In this document: positions 11,637 through 21,934 of the stretch, piece after piece
Position numbering within the stretch: position 1 is the first letter of the stretch
How the letters are laid out: the number at the start of each line of letters is the position of its first letter
Made by a program: the position numbers and the translations under genes
The notes under the pieces: model-generated
Told to the model about the DNA's origin: nothing
The model's database searches: none
What the model saw: the letters and a program-made list of their open reading frames with translations, nothing else
Origin: Sepiola atlantica
Lineage: Eukaryota; Mollusca; Cephalopoda; Sepiida; Sepiolidae
Reading direction: 5' to 3'
NCBI GenBank assembly: GCA_963556195.1
Contig: OY744532.1
Location: 104,881,083 to 104,945,082 of the forward strand
DNA: 64,000 nt

Positions 11637-12907
11637 CGTATTTCGACCCCTAAAAAAAAAAGTTTCTACTTTTTTTGGCAAATTACATGTAAACAGCCTC
11701 AAAAAATATCTGCTAAGAAAAAAATGTATGAAAATTGTTATTATTTTAGAATTTAGGAGGGGGGGGTATTTTATTATATAAGTTATACGTAAAGTGAGCA
11801 CGCCTTTCTGGTCCACCGAATCTCAACTCTCGTATTTCGACCCCTAAAAAAAAAAAAAAAGTTTCTACTTTTTTGGCAAAATTACATGTAAACAGCCTCA
11901 ACAAATATCCGCTATGAAAAAAAAAAATGAAATTTGTTATTTTAGATGTTAGGAGGGGGGGGGGGCACTTTCCTATATAAGTTATACGTAAAGTGAGCAC
12001 GCATTTCTTGACCACTTAGAATCGCACCCTAGCGAACACGTGTTGAAAGAAATATTCAACAAACGTTATTTTAGATTTTATTTGGGGCGAAGGGGGGGCA
12101 GGTACACATTTGGGCATTTTGGTACTGATATAGCTTTTGAAACGGACAAAAACAGACTTATTCTTTTTAAATGCTTACATTTTTGGGGTTAGGGTTAGTG
12201 TTTGGTTGGATATTCCGAAAAAAGAAACTTTTTAAAATTTTGAGACTTTTCACAAATACAATTTTTTTTGTAAGGGTTAGGGTTAGTGTTGCTTTGTTCG
12301 GAATATCCAACTAAGCAAAAAAATTAAGCATTTAAAAGAATAAAACTGTATAATAAATAAAACATTCTTATTTTTTCTGCGACATTCATTTTGCAAAACG
12401 TGACCATAAGCGCCCAAAATGCATAGAATAAAAAAAAACATTTAAAACATTAAAAACATTCAAAAACATACAAATGCATAGATTAAAAACTCTTAAAACA
12501 GTGACCCCCCCCCCTCTTAACATCTAAAATAATAATTTTAATAATTTTTTTTTCATAGCGGATATTTGTTGAGGTAGTTTACATGTAATATTGCCAAAAA
12601 AGTAGAAACTTTTTTTTTTTTTAGGGGTCGAAATACGAGAGGTGCGATTCTAAGTGGTCAAGAAATGCGTGCTCACTTTACGTATAACTTATATAGGAAA
12701 GTGACCCCCCCCCTCCAAACATCTAAAATAACAAATTTCATAAATTTTTTTTCATAACGGATATTTGTTGAGGCTGTTTACATGTAATTTTGCCAAAAAA
12801 GTAGAAACTTTTTTTTTCTTTTAGAGGTCGAAATACGAGAGTTGAGATTCTGTGGACCAGAAATGCGTGCTCACTTTACGTATAACTTATATAGGAAAGT
12901 TCCCCCC
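11637..12907. repeat. Large nested fold-back element
   Basis: Two direct ~190-bp units (11637-11827 and 11828-12028) are followed, after a ~470-bp centre, by two inverted copies (12505-12695 and 12700-12907). Shared markers are CGTATTTCGACCCCTAAAA, TTACATGTAAACAGCCTCA and TATACGTAAAGTGAGCACGC. The centre is also inverted: TTTAAATGCTTA ... GTTGGATATTCCGAA at 12160-12216 pairs with 12298-12342, and each half carries GGGTTAGGGTTAGTG. Each unit has a poly(G) or poly(C) run of variable length. No transposase is present. A short related piece lies at 39555-39605. Confidence 0.75.
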
Positions 12908-12909
12908 TA

Positions 12910-13752
12910 CTACTACTGAAATCACTTAGGTATCCTCTCTCCTTCTGATCTGCGAAATAGTCCAAAGGGGAACGAAGATGGCGTTAAAATATTTTCCAAA
13001 CCTATCACTACAGTAGCTCTATCTAGGATATTGAGCACTTTTCTCCCGGACAACGCCGAGTACTTTGATAATCAAGGAGGCCTCCTGGGGACTACTGAAA
13101 TCACTTAGGTATCCTCTCTCCTTCTGATCTGCGAAATAGTCCAAAGGGGAACGAAGATGGCGTTAAAATATTTTCCAAACCTATCACTACAGTAGCTCTA
13201 TCTAGGATATTGAGCACTTTTCTCCCTGACAACGCCGAGTACTTTGAAAATCGAGGAGGCTTCATGAGCACTCCTGTAATCCCTTTGGTATCCTCTCTCC
13301 TTCTGATCTGCGAAATAGTCTAAAGGGGAACGAAGATGGCGTTAAAATATTTTCCAAACCTATCACTACAGTAGCTCTATCTAGGATATTGAGCACTTTT
13401 CTCCCGGACAACGCCGAGTATTTCAAAATCAAAGAGGCCTCCTATGGACTACTGAAATAATTCTTATCCATTCCCCCATCCTTTTCAGCGTAGATGCTGT
13501 TAAAATATTATCCAAAGTTATCACTACAGTAGCTCTATCTAGGACATTGAGCACTTTTTTCCCGGACAACGCCGAGTACTTTGAAAATCAAAGAGGCCTC
13601 TTGGGGACTACTGAAATCACTTAGGTATCATTCTCTCCTTTTCATCTGCAAAATTGTCCAAAGGGGAACGAAGATGGGGTTAAAATATGTTCTAAACCTA
13701 TCACTACAGTAGCTCTATCTAGGATATTAAGCACTTTTCTCCCGGACAACGC
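12910..13752 (+). repeat. ~178-bp satellite, five units
   Basis: Units begin near 12912, 13090, 13268, 13448 and 13608. The first three spacings are ~178 bp and the fourth is 160 bp because of a deletion. Each unit holds CTTCTGATCTGCGAAATAGT, then CTATCTAGGATATTGAGCAC, then CTCCCGGACAACGCCGAGTA. The last two motifs also occur, inverted, at 29820-30425. A (CC)CGGGCAACGCC-like motif also marks the ends of the element at 41912-42281. It may be the expanded core of a Helitron-like element; that is inference. Confidence 0.8.
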
Positions 13753-13985
13753 CGACACTCCCCCAAATTTGGCCTTAGGCGCTCATACCGCCAAATGCCG
13801 ACACTCCCCCTCCCCCAAATTTGGCCTGAGGCGCTCACACCGGCGAATGTCGAAACTCCCCCTCCCCAAATTTGGCCTGAGGCGCCCTACCGGCGAATAC
13901 CGATACTCCGCTCTCCCTACAAATTTGGTCTGAGGCGCTCACACCGGCGAATGCCGACCCCCCCAATTTGGCCTGAAAGGAGGAG
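13753..13985 (+). repeat. ~53-bp GC-rich array related to the U2-SINE body
   Basis: Four units read CCAAATTTGGCCTGAGGCGC, then TCACACCGGCGAATGCCGAC, then a C-rich spacer. The core GCCTGAGGCGCCC-TACCGG-GAATGCCGAC matches the U2-SINE body segment found, for example, at 1860-1895 and 2207-2225. The array abuts the 178-bp satellite directly. Confidence 0.65.
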
Positions 13986-14297
13986 GTATAGGAAGGGAGG
14001 GGGGGAGGAATATTAGCGTCTGAAAACTGGTTGTAGTGTGAGTGAATTTCCTCCTGCCACTCTCTGACGTCATTTCTGGTTTATCGTGACTTTGCATTTG
14101 ATTTCTTCTCAAATTATTAGTATAAATAACGTTGAAAAATGGAGTTAAAAGCCACCCCCCATTGGAGAAAAGTGCTCAGTCGACCCCGGAAGAGTCAATT
14201 TTTTTTTCCGGTTCCGAGATATTAGACGCGCCTGGGCTGGCCGATCGGAATGATGTCACCCGTGTGACCGTTTGTTGGGTACTTTCGGAGGAGAAGC

Positions 14298-14299
<2 letters not shown>
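13986..14299. other. Spacer between arrays
   Basis: Short G-rich run, then unique-looking sequence containing GTGATGTCA-like and GGAGAAGCTTT segments. It leads directly into an (ACAT)n run. No gene is seen. Confidence 0.35.
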
Positions 14300-14328
<29 letters not shown>

Positions 14329-14337
14329 CCATACAGA
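14300..14337 (+). repeat. (ACAT)n microsatellite
   Basis: About seven ACAT units followed by CCATACAGACAGG. Confidence 0.85.
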
Positions 14338-14354
14338 CAGGTGGGATTTATATA

Positions 14355-14695
14355 ATAGATTACTAAAACAGTTATTTTCGCATATAGTTCCCCCTTATAT
14401 AGTATTACTAAAACAGTTATTTTCGCATATAGTTCTTCCTTAAATAGTATTACTAAAACAGTTATGTTCGCATATAGTTTCACTTTATATAGTATTACTA
14501 AAACAGTTATTTTCGCATATAGTTCCTCCTTATATAGTATTACTAAAACAGTTATTTTCGCATATAGTTCTTCTTAATATACTATTACCAAATTTAAAAC
14601 AGTTATTTTCGCATATAGTTCTTCTTAATATACTATTACCAAATTTAAAACAGTTATTTTCGCATATAGATTTTTCTTAATATAGTATTACTGTT
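14355..14695 (+). repeat. 45-bp tandem repeat shifting to 51 bp
   Basis: Seven units of TATTACTAAAACAGTTATTT followed by TCGCATATAGTTC and a variable end. The first five units are 45 bp. The last two carry an extra 6 bp (ACCAAATTT replaces ACT). Confidence 0.85.
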
Positions 14696-14755
14696 ATGGA
14701 ACCTATCTTATGAACTACATTAACTCATTCGCTTCACGATAAATACCGAGAGCAA

Positions 14756-14925
14756 ATTCCTATCGGTGTTGGAACTACCAAAGGCTAATCCTAACACTAA
14801 CCTTAACTACCCATGTCTAACCCTTACACTAACCTTAACTACCAAAGGCTAACCCTAACACTAACTTTAACTACCAAAGGCTAACCCTAACACTAACCTT
14901 AACTACCCAAGTCTAATACTGGCAG
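14756..14925 (+). repeat. ~36-bp telomere-like minisatellite
   Basis: About five units of AACTACCAAAGGCTAACCC followed by TAACACTAACCTT. The CCTAAC and CTAACCTTA blocks resemble telomeric repeats, but the unit is longer and irregular. This is an interstitial array, not a telomere. Confidence 0.75.
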
Positions 14926-15044
14926 CAGACAGACGTTCAACCAGTCTCTTTATATAATGTATTCATACTTTTTTTCAATATACCTTGTGTTAGTTAATAG
15001 CGAGTTCGTGTCTTCTTTCCTAACCCCTTACAGGTACACGAATA

Positions 15045-15235
15045 TTCCTAAATGTAAAACAGTTATTGTCGAATATAGTTTTTCTTAATACAGTATTACC
15101 AAATTTAAAACATTATTTTAGCATATAGTTATTTTTAATTTAGTATAACCAAATTTAAAACAGCTAGTTTTGCATATAGTTTTTTTAATACCTATTACCA
15201 AATTTAAAACATTTATTTTAGCATATAGTTTAAAT
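15045..15235 (+). repeat. Diverged continuation of the 51-bp array
   Basis: Four diverged units with TATTACCAAATTTAAAACA and GCATATAGTTT, clearly the same family as 14355-14695. The ~36-bp array and ~120 bp of unrelated sequence separate the two parts. Confidence 0.75.
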
Positions 15236-16088
15236 TTAAGTTTAAATTCTGTAAATGGGAAAAACAATCGATTTAAGTTTCAGAATTCATAATGGCGTGA
15301 ATTACAGATGTTTCTGGTCGAAGCAAATTCGAAGAACTTTATACTTTTTAATCATTTTTTACAACTACAGGCTGTTTGAAAATCGATAACTTCAGGATAT
15401 GTTCTATATGTGTCAAAGCGCCTCTGTGATCGACTCAAAAATATTCTAACAATAATGCATGCGTTGAACATATTTATTACCTGCATTTGCTCCGTGGTAT
15501 TGTGTTACCTGAAATAAGAAGGGCCAACATTCGCAGGATTCCATCCGTGTCTCTCATGTTGGCTATCAGAAAATCCTCTGCCGATCATAGAGCCCAGATT
15601 TTGCTTCTGGTCCTTACGGCTTTTAAATTTTCTCGGTTTTCATTTGTTATGATCTGTTTGGTGTATATAGCAACACCAGACCCAGGTACCTTTTTGCCTG
15701 TGATTCTGTCACGGAGATGATGTTAAATGTAGAAATAATAGTGCACTATCACACGCATTGGACGTGTAAGATGTTTACAATTGATGATGGTGATTATTAT
15801 TTGTTCTCGCCTATAACTCCGAAACTGAGCGTTTGGGGGCTTATATTTATGGGGACATTTTCATTATTTACACATATAGAACATAATCCTGAAGTTATGA
15901 CGTCGATTGTTACAACACTTTGTGTTTAATGGAGATAAAATGTTTTAGTTTTAGTTTGAATAATATATTTCGTCTCAAATCAAATAGTCAGTGGGGTTTG
16001 TTAAGTTTATTACTTACTAGTTACTGTTGTTTTATATGGTAACACAAAATCTGCGTGTACAGGTCTAAGATAATAAATGGATGAGTTT
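15236..16088. other. No recognisable feature
   Basis: Mixed-composition sequence with a 77-codon frame at 15487-15720. On the minus strand that stretch reads GVAIYTKQI among stops, which faintly recalls a LINE endonuclease. The match is too weak to call. Confidence 0.25.
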
Positions 16089-16089
16089 A

Positions 16090-16690
16090 TTCGTGTATGT
16101 GAGCGCATTTGAAATAATATGTATATATGCGTCTCTGTGTACGCGCGTATGTAACTTTCCAAAATAAAATACATGTGTACGAGTATCTGCCTCTATGTGA
16201 CTGTATATGCGATAATCATTGTGTGTGTGTTTGTGTTCGCGCTTGCGTAAGTTTCCGTAATGCATATGCACGAGCCTCTGAATGTATGTGAGCGTATATG
16301 TTATTATGCACGAGTGGGTGTGTCTGTGTTAGCCGTGCGTAAGTGTTCGAGGATTAACACGTGGGTACTAATCTCTTCCTGTATCTGAGCGTGTATATGA
16401 TAATGCGTGTGTGTTTGTCTGTGTATTATCGTGGGTAAATGTCCGATCATTACTTCATGTGTGTGAGCTACTGCTTATATGTAAACGTATATGTGATAAT
16501 GCGTGTGTGTGCTATGTACGCGCGTGTGTAAGTGTCCGCTAATGAATCCATGTGTTCGAACCTCTGCTTGTATGTGAGCTTACACGTGATAATGAGTGCG
16601 TGTGTATATCTGTATACGCACTTGTGTAAGTGTCATAGAATTGGCCCGTGTGAACGAAACTTTTTTCTGTATGTGAGAGTATCCGTTTTT
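16090..16690 (+). repeat. ~96-bp GT-rich minisatellite
   Basis: The marker GTGAGCGTATATG-ATAATG recurs near 16099, 16195, 16288, 16385, 16484, 16575 and 16671, a period of 93-99 bp. Each unit also has GTGTGTGT, then a CGCGTGTGTAAGTGTCCG-like block, then a CCTCTGCCTGTATG-like block. Units are well diverged. Confidence 0.75.
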
Positions 16691-17369
16691 AGTTTCATTT
16701 TACTTCAGTCGAAGTTCTCAGAACTCAAGAGGACCCTTTCTAGGGCTAACACTTGATTTCTATATGAGATACATACATATTCGAATATTCTGTTAAAGTT
16801 CTCCTTTATTTTTCAAACGTTGAGTTAGTAAAGAAGTTAAGAACATTAATTTTCCTCTCACCAATTGACCAATATATCTTTCTTGCGGTCCCTTGATATT
16901 ACCGGATTCCAGGACAATAATTCTTCTAGTCTGGTGGAGTATCCAGCTAAGTGCGGTTACTTGAGGCAACAGCATTAGAATAAGGTGCACTATTCCTCGT
17001 ATGAGTATGTGCTTTGAATAATATGTACTTTTCGATATTTGGTCAGGATTTACCTGTAAGGTAAAGTATCTTTATGTCAGGTTGTCCTAACAAACCTCTG
17101 TACAGAGAGATCGAACACACTCAGGGATGATGTCTAGTAAGTAATTACACTCTCTGATATCTGTGATAATGTGTGAGTGTGTGTGCGAGTTTAGGAATAT
17201 AACAAACGGGGTCTGAACAGATGTAAGACCTCTATCCCGACCATTATTAAGGAACCAGAGGTGATCTCCTCAGCATCTGATGAGGTGAAACTTTTCACAA
17301 ATAACTGTGAAAAATAATTCCACGTTTGCAATCAGGGTTACCTGCTCTCTGAATTCCACCTATGACCCA
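16691..17369. other. No recognisable feature
   Basis: Unique-looking sequence. A 65-codon minus-strand frame at 16793-16990 has no motif I recognise. It lies directly upstream of the 15-bp minisatellite and LINE remnant, so it may include decayed LINE sequence. Confidence 0.25.
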
Positions 17370-17370
17370 A

Positions 17371-17558
17371 AACTCTCATCCGAATAACTCTCATCCGAAA
17401 AACTCTCATCCGAATAACTCTCATCCGAAAAACTCTCATCCGAATAACTCTCATCCGAATAACTCTCATCCGAAAAACTCTCATCCGAAAAACTCTCATC
17501 CGAATAACTCTCATCCGAAAAACTTTCATCCGAAAAACTCTCATCCGAATAACTCTCC
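17371..17558 (+). repeat. 15-bp minisatellite, 12 units
   Basis: Unit AACTCTCATCCGAAT, where the last base alternates between T and A without a fixed order. One unit has CTTTC for CTCTC. Because 15 is a multiple of three, several frames on both strands stay open. It sits immediately before a LINE reverse-transcriptase remnant. Confidence 0.95.
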
Positions 17559-17561
17559 GGG

Positions 17562-18246
17562 ATGTTGACAAACTTATCAAAAACGTTCATAAGTAGCCTT
17601 CCAAATCATATTCTGAGATCATTCGTTGATATCTATGCAGACGACACAACTATCTATGGCAGCACTTCGAAGATCATTGATAACCAAGACTTTTCTTATA
17701 CTCTTGGATCACGTAGCAATGGGAAGCAAGTAGTTTGTTACTATTAGCACCTCTAAATCAACCTTTTCTCCTTTTATATCCGATGTATGGATCTTCACTT
17801 CTCCTCAGTCGATATGAAGCCCTTTTTCTTGATAAAGACCAACTTGCACTCAAGATCTGAAATAGGTTTGCATCAGATTTGTTACTATCGTCGCTCGAAT
17901 AATGGTTAGATCAATCTACCGCTCCACAATATAATAGCTAGGCCGTCCTAAGATGGAGTACTGCTGTCATATCTGGAGACGGTTCTGCTCGGGGAACTCT
18001 TACTTAACCTGATAGACTACAAAATGGACTTCACGATCTAATAGAGAATGGTCTTTTTTCTTACCTACAGCCGATTTCACTCGGAAGAGATGGTCCTACT
18101 GTAGAGTTATGTTCATTATAGGTGCTCGGCTAAACTCTAGTCCCTAGTCTCCCAGTAACGCATTCACAAGATAGAACAGCCTAGCTACTACCACAGAAAA
18201 CAACCTTCATCTCCCTGTCGCTCTCTATGTCTCTCTCTCTCTCTCC

Positions 18247-18290
<44 letters not shown>

Positions 18291-18580
18291 TTACTAAAGA
18301 CCAAACGGAACTTCAAAAGTTATTTCCAAGAAATTCTATCTGTGAAACAAAATACAACGATGCTGCTTTCCAATAGATAACAACATGGTCGTCTTCAAGT
18401 CTAATGTAAACAAATACCTGTTGAGCTGTCTTCCTGGATAATCGATTCTTCTTCAGTAATTGTTTACCTATTCCGTCCATTGTTTCAAATCTTCTGGTGG
18501 TGGCGCTTATCGTTCAACAAACTTTAACCTTTATTGTCGAGTCACACCAGGGCCTTGATAAGCGGTGACCCGTTAGTATA
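17562..18580 (+). mobile_element. Non-LTR retrotransposon remnant with RT YADD motif and 3' end
   Basis: At 17610-17690 the frame reads LRSFVDIYADDTTIYGST, the catalytic palm motif C of a non-LTR reverse transcriptase (YADD at 17634-17645). Stops and frameshifts follow. Further on, FASDLLLSSL and, after a (CT)n(TA)n interruption, FPRNSICETKYNDAAF and the frame-shifted end FKSNVNKYLLS can be read. That is the carboxyl end usual for this LINE type. The 3' UTR ends near CTTGATAAGCGGTGAC, a segment shared in inverted form with the remnants at 49410 and 52425. The 5' part is missing. It is a dead copy. Confidence 0.8.
18222..18290. repeat. (CT)n(TA)n microsatellite
   Basis: Compound array lying inside the LINE remnant. 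It is the first long (TA)n run in the window. Confidence 0.9.
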
Positions 18581-18584
18581 AAAA

Positions 18585-18960
18585 AAGTGTTTGCGATTGA
18601 ATGTACGTGTCTGAGTCTGCGCATGGAAGCCTATCTGTAATAATTTGTTTGTCTGATAATAAATGTGTGTATTCGCGTATGTGAGCGTGTCTCTGATTGT
18701 GCATTCATGCGTGAATTTTTACAAGAAGTGAAAGTAAGTCTCTGCGCGCGTGTCTGTGCGTATACGTTTCTGAATATAATTGTGCGTGTTTCAGTTTATA
18801 CGTGTCTATCTCTGATAGCGTATTATGTGTGTGTGCGTGTGAATATGTGTTTATGTATATCTCTGAGGTTTCTGCGTGCATCTGTGCGTTACATTGACAG
18901 TACGCATTTGCGTGGGCATGTGTTTGTGTGTACGCGTCTATATGGGTAATCTGTTTAGTT
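18585..18960 (+). repeat. GT-rich degenerate low-complexity tract
   Basis: Many irregular GTGTGTGCGTGTGA-like stretches. Composition resembles the 96-bp array at 16090, but I cannot define a clear period. Confidence 0.5.
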
Positions 18961-19400
18961 TCTTTGTTGACTGGCGACCCTCAATATTAAAACGTGTCTT
19001 ATCAACTATCTCACTTTACTGGGAAAATTGTTTTTACGTTCACTCGTTTGTGTTCATTCATTTTTTATCATTGCACTTTCCCTCGCAGATAAGGCTACGT
19101 TTTATCTCTTTATCCTTTTATTATTCTTTTTCCAGCTATCGATTCCAACGAATATCAACGCTCCGAATTCCCTTATCTACCATCAAGGGCGAAAATCAAG
19201 TAACCTCTCTTCATATCATTCCGCGCTTATCTAACTCCCGCTGGTCCGCCCCACAACTCGACACGTAACTCCTCGTCGCTCAGATGAAATCCTAAATAGA
19301 AAGATAACATTTTTGAAAAACTTTTCTATAGTTTTTATATTTATGTAATTTTATTTTCATCAAATACTCGTCAATCTATTATTAATAAAATACTAAGTGG
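18961..19400. other. No recognisable feature
   Basis: AT-rich, with an overlapping 130-codon and 68-codon frame around 18876-19268 of low-complexity composition and no motif. Not supported as a gene. Confidence 0.3.
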
Positions 19401-19404
19401 GTAT

Positions 19405-19880
19405 CGTTCATTTTCCTCCAAATTGAAGACATTGCCAAGGCTGTTGCCAATAAGATGGGTTCCTTCTACTGTGCTCGTAAACTTCTCACACCTGACATTA
19501 TTCTATATCTCTACTTTGCAACCATCCGCCCATGCATGGAGTATTGTTGCCACATCTGGGCTGGTGCATCAACCGCTAGTCTCTCCCTCTTAGACAAGGT
19601 CCAAAAAAGAGTCGCACACTTAATAGGTGCCTCGCTATCCACCAATATCTAGCCCCTGTCCCATCGCTGCAATATTGCATCCTTGTGCCTGTTTTACAAG
19701 TACTTCAATGTATTGTGTTCCAATGAACTTGCTACTCTCGTGCCTCCTCGACGTAAATACACTCGACCAACTCGGAGAGCCTTGTACTCCAATAGCTTCT
19801 ATCCTCGTGTTGCCGGCATTTATTAACTCTAGTTTATCTTGTCTGTGCAGTAGTCCGGTATTGGAATTATCCGTTTCATA
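19405..19880 (+). mobile_element. Non-LTR retrotransposon remnant, RT C-terminal part
   Basis: Readable almost continuously: AKAVANKMGSFYCARKLLTP, then DIILYLYFATIRPCMEYCCH, then LLDKVQKRVAHLIGASLST, an in-frame stop, and SLCLFYKYFN. This is the region after the RT palm and thumb of the LINE family also seen at 33-35 kb and 48.2 kb. Compared with the 48.2-kb copy, about 16 residues are deleted after RRKYTRPTRR. Both ends are truncated. Confidence 0.85.
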
Positions 19881-19981
19881 AGGTTCAGAATGTAGTTTGT
19901 CAGTTAGAGTTTGGTGTATATCAAAGTGTGCATTACAGAAACCTCTAGCTCCCTGGTTGATCAGTGTTTCGATAGGTTTTA

Positions 19982-20108
<127 letters not shown>

Positions 20109-20127
20109 TTTAATAATAAATATTTAA

Positions 20128-20268
20128 TTATTATGTACATACGTATACGTTTCATCCTTGTAGAATCATCAGTGTAGAGATAACCATTCAAGCTTGTCGC
20201 ACGGAACAAGAGCCGTGTGTTTATAACTCCAAATACGACGCTTTAACCGATTAGGCCAGCATGAATAC
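20128..20268 (-). mobile_element. tRNA-headed SINE, family A
   Basis: Read on the minus strand: CTGGCCTAATCGGTTAAAGC (box A-like), a diverged box B region, CACTGATGATTCTACAAGGA, ATGAAACGTATACGTATGTA, then an AT tail. The same order is seen in the copies at 31565, 31918, 44092 and 46402. Confidence 0.75.
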
Positions 20269-20269
20269 T

Positions 20270-20790
20270 TATACGAAATAATTCGAAATAAACTTATTTA
20301 TGTTAGTAAGCAGACATTTTTATAAGCAGCACGTCAGCGGCCGGGGATTTGATTGGCCGAAATGTTGTGACAAAAACGGTAAAGATTAGGATACTAGTCA
20401 AATTAATCCAACTAAACCAACTTCACAATATTCATCTCGAAAATTCTGTAACTTAATGCGAGCTACACGAAGATATTGTTCCACAAATGTGTGTGTAGAA
20501 AGTATCACTCCTTAAAAAACATTTAGAAAAATTAAAAACTTACATTTTTCTACCTTGCTTTACCAAACATATTCTAACTCGCAATCTATGAAACTTTTTT
20601 AAAGTTAATTTTACTTCTGTTAATTTCTGGTAAGTTGGTTTAAATAACTCGCAAAACTTTGAACCACATCATCAATTAATCGAACCTGCTTTTTGAAGTA
20701 AGCAGTTGCCCTCATGAATGTGTTCGGAGCTATAAAATGTGCTGGTGTATAAAGCAGTGAGAAAACCTCGTGACAAAGCCTCGCATATAG
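20270..20790. other. Mostly unannotated AT-rich stretch
   Basis: A short piece at 20349-20385 (GGCCGAAATGTTGTGACAAA) resembles the arms of the fold-back elements at 58560 and 61654. Otherwise nothing is recognised. Confidence 0.35.
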
Positions 20791-21134
20791 TATTCATTTA
20801 CTCCTCTCCAGGAATTAACCACAAGGCCAGTTTTTATCTTACTCTCACAAGTAAGATGTGACCCAAGGTCGGGTCGGGAAAGTGGGTTTTAAAAATTGTC
20901 TGGGCAGCCCAGTCGGCATTCCCCGGTAGGGGCGCCTCAGGCAGTAAGCAATAAACTTACTCCTACCCAAGGAGAGGGAGGCAAAGCCTGGGAGGGTGGA
21001 CCTCCTAGAACTGCACAGGACAGACCCATACACCGGCGTAAATCCAGCCCGAAGGCCAAGACAATACCAATCTATGGGGTGCAGTATCCATCGGAACAGA
21101 TACTACACTTTGATCTTAGCCAAAAGGCCAAGAA
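20791..21134 (-). mobile_element. U2 snRNA-headed SINE, near full length
   Basis: Minus-strand copy with the complete order: TTCTTGGCCTTTTGGCTAAG, then GTGTAGTATCTGTTCC (U2 stem-loop I and branch-site region), then the non-U2 body with GCCTGAGGCGCCCC and CGGGGAATGCCGAC, then the ACTCCT/AGGAGT-type tail hairpin ending GTAAATGAATAC. It lacks only the CTCGAGCGCTGG segment. It is a lone dispersed copy, which supports mobility. Candidate flanking duplications (TACTAT on both sides) are too short to rely on. Confidence 0.8.
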
Positions 21135-21433
21135 ATCATAGTAGCAAATATATAAATGTAAAAGAAGCATGATATGTAAATAAGCTTCAGGCAGGATTGC
21201 ACAAAAGCCCCATTGATCCCCGAGAAAACGCCTGGTGTGTTTTGAGATGAACAATAAAGAGCGAAAATTATATCAATTGATGTCACTTTACTCGCATCCA
21301 CTTTAACCCATTCAAATTGACTACATCATCGGGTCTCGCACTCAAAATTTAACACTACATAAAATAAAGGTAAACTGGGTGACCGTAATCGAAGACGATT
21401 CAATGGTTTTCTTAAACTTGGCTACTACACCGA

Positions 21434-21594
21434 GATATAGGGAATGACGCTACTCCTTTCTTAGGTTAAGTCCACTTACACTTGATTCACATGTTATCAT
21501 TCCGAGTGTTTAACCAAGTGGGCATTAAGTACAATTATATTTTAGTCTTTATGATTCGACCGCGCCGCATTACGGAACACTGTAACCATCATGC

Positions 21595-21597
<3 letters not shown>
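21434..21597 (-). mobile_element. tRNA-like SINE, family C, copy 1
   Basis: Direct duplicate of 21935-22112, with the tRNA-like head at the right-hand end (minus orientation). It shares TCACATGTTATCATTCCGAG and AACCAAGTGGGCAT. The head has lost about 22 bp present in copy 2. A (TA)n array abuts the head side. Confidence 0.6.

Positions 21598-21681
<84 letters not shown>
21598..21681. repeat. (TA)n microsatellite
   Basis: 84 bp of uninterrupted TA. Confidence 0.97.
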
Positions 21682-21684
<3 letters not shown>

Positions 21685-21841
21685 GCTCCTTGTTACAAAG
21701 TAGAGCACTGTAAATGGTAGTACTAACACAGCGTGACGTCACTTGCTTTATATGCATCATTCCTTCACTTATAGAAGTTGAATGCCTGTATGTCTCGCCG
21801 CTTTAAATGTGTTAAAATTATCATTGTTTATAAGCTGTTAA

Positions 21842-21934
21842 GAATTGGCCTATCGGTTAGCGACGTTGGATTGGGGTTGAAAAATACTTGTAATCCAGGG
21901 TTTCGAATCCTGTGACCGGTAGTGAATAGTCATA
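21842..21934 (+). mobile_element. tRNA-like SINE head, family A-like
   Basis: TTGGCCTATCGGTTAGCG resembles box A and GGTTTCGAATCCTGTGACC resembles box B, about 60 bp apart. GTGACCGGTAG matches the family A copies at 31565 and 31918. The body is missing and family C sequence follows at once. Confidence 0.6.

Noticed and set aside
14756..14925. Telomere
   Set aside because: The unit is ~36 bp with only partial similarity to telomeric repeats and lies between other arrays.
15487..15720. LINE endonuclease fragment
   Set aside because: Only one short phrase on the minus strand is suggestive; not enough to call.
17338..17590. Repeat protein with SDESY, MRVFR or HPNNS units
   Set aside because: Three overlapping frames on two strands all arise from the 15-bp unit; none has a credible gene structure.
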